Source: Tahibacter soli (GTDB lineage: Bacteria > Pseudomonadota > Gammaproteobacteria > Xanthomonadales > Rhodanobacteraceae). Taken from it: a stretch of 64,000 nucleotides of DNA. Of the stretch, positions 63,553 to 64,000 are shown piece by piece. Within the stretch, counting starts at the first letter, position 1, and the number at the start of each line of letters is the position of its first letter. The notes under the pieces were generated by a model. The model saw nothing but the letters and a program-made list of their open reading frames with translations. It was not told the origin of the DNA and made no database searches. The translations under genes and the position numbers were made by a program. The stretch covers positions 62,001 through 126,000 of the forward strand of contig NZ_JAOVZO020000017.1 of the NCBI RefSeq assembly GCF_025717065.2, given 5' to 3'.

Positions 63553-64000
63553 ATGTACAGAGTAAGCCGCCTGGGCGAACTATTGGAAGAGAGCTTCCGC
63601 GCCCGCTTCGACGCGCAGGTGCGTCAGCACAACGCCGACAAGCACCTCAAGAAGTTCAAACGCTGGGACCAGTTCGTGGCGATGACCTGTGCGCAGTTGC
63701 AGGGCGCCACGAGCCTGCGCGCGCTCACCGGCGGTCTGAAGGCGCTGTCGAACCACCACTATCACCTGCGCACCAGACTCGTTGGCCACTCGACCTTGGC
63801 CGATGCCAACCAGCGCGATCCGGCGGTGTTCGGAGCGGTGGCGCAAATGCTGATGTCGCAGGTGGCGCGCAAGCTGCGCAAGGAGTGCCAGCGGACGCTG
63901 GTACGGATCGACTCGACCTCGATCACGCTCAAAGGCAACGGCTTTGACGCGTGGACGTCCGATACGAGCAACTGCTTCACGCAAGGGCTGAAGCTGCATG
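63553..64000 (+). CDS. IS4-family transposase, 3' end beyond the window
   Basis: An open frame from ATG at 63553 to the last base, at least 149 codons. It reads MYRVSRLGELLEESFRARFD ... HLKKFKRWDQFVAMTCAQLQGATSLRALTGGLKALSNHHYHLRTRLVGHSTLADANQRDPAVFGAVAQML ... TLVRIDSTSITLKGNGFDAWTSDT. The N-terminal part is the DUF4372 domain; the first catalytic Asp is in RIDSTSITL. No Shine-Dalgarno sequence is seen just upstream; the region is in the stem-loop. The gene is truncated only by the window. Confidence 0.85.
   Translation, partial: MYRVSRLGELLEESFRARFDAQVRQHNADKHLKKFKRWDQFVAMTCAQLQGATSLRALTGGLKALSNHHYHLRTRLVGHSTLADANQRDPAVFGAVAQMLMSQVARKLRKECQRTLVRIDSTSITLKGNGFDAWTSDTSNCFTQGLKLH

Larger units (their letters stand above)
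63448..64000 (+). mobile_element. IS4-type insertion sequence, left part
   Basis: Starts at about 63448 (boundary approximate) within a dispersed palindrome and runs past the window end. It carries the transposase at 63553 and a stem-loop in front of it. The terminal inverted repeat cannot be verified because the right end is outside the window. Confidence 0.6.

Overview
The window is a compact, GC-rich chromosomal segment (GC estimated by eye at well over 65%) of a Gram-negative proteobacterium, most likely a gammaproteobacterium of the order Lysobacterales (Xanthomonadales). The reasons are the run engB / cytochrome c4 / two tandem DsbA-type proteins / EEP-family nuclease, large TonB-dependent receptors, a pteridine-reductase-like SDR, a cytochrome c4 and a SymE-family protein, with codon use strongly biased to G/C at third positions. 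A secreted subtilase ends in an acidic F-x-x-x-F-E-type tail that I associate with Rhodanobacteraceae-like genomes, but this is recollection and not proof. No tRNA, rRNA, CRISPR array or prophage was seen.

Layout. 1-2970: an Anbu-type neighbourhood (circularly permuted ATP-grasp, alpha-E protein, proteasome-like Anbu peptidase on the opposite strand). 3065-11930: housekeeping genes (folK, membrane protein, SDR, MidA-type methyltransferase, VanZ, cca, a truncated haemoglobin lipoprotein, lytic transglycosylase, TauE/SafE transporter). 12229-21826: surface and secreted functions (two convergent TonB receptors, a 1152-residue S8 protease, a small coiled-coil secreted protein). 21917-29963: the Dsb/cytochrome c4/engB block, an orphan peptide-transporter half and gshA. 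29964-31199: a 1-kb repeat- and hairpin-rich island ending in a SymE-like toxin gene. 31256-39415: polysaccharide deacetylase, a TPR lipoprotein-like secreted protein, ppc, and an unusual site-2 protease fused to two SMI1/KNR4 domains. 39505-46312: a beta-propeller protein, the glutathione-dependent formaldehyde detoxification pair, and several small secreted proteins plus a TPR membrane protein. 46465-52640: a tight seven-gene operon joining a TylF-type methyltransferase and NeuD-type acyltransferase to a dedicated ACP, ketoreductase, acyl-AMP ligase, LuxE and LuxC. 52804-61205: an amidohydrolase with a beta-propeller, two small unknown genes and an RND efflux operon. 61597-64000: bioD, msrC, a TfoX C-terminal-domain protein and the start of an IS4-type insertion sequence.

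The genes most likely to represent an under-described system are the ACP/ligase/LuxE/LuxC operon, which could reduce a carrier-bound acyl chain to an aldehyde without any luciferase, and the S2P-SUKH fusion. A second theme is small non-coding palindromes: a ~167-bp imperfect palindrome is present twice (8265-8431 and 43756-43923), a different ~162-bp palindrome lies over the 5' end of the transglycosylase gene, a 215-bp unit is tandemly duplicated upstream of symE, and a four-hairpin array lies between two convergent operons. These look like miniature, non-autonomous elements. In several places they sit exactly at stop or start codons of the neighbouring genes.

All protein assignments come from reading motifs and overall sequence character; no database search was run. 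Start codons were chosen from signal peptides, ribosome-binding sites and overlaps, and are the least certain part of the coordinates.
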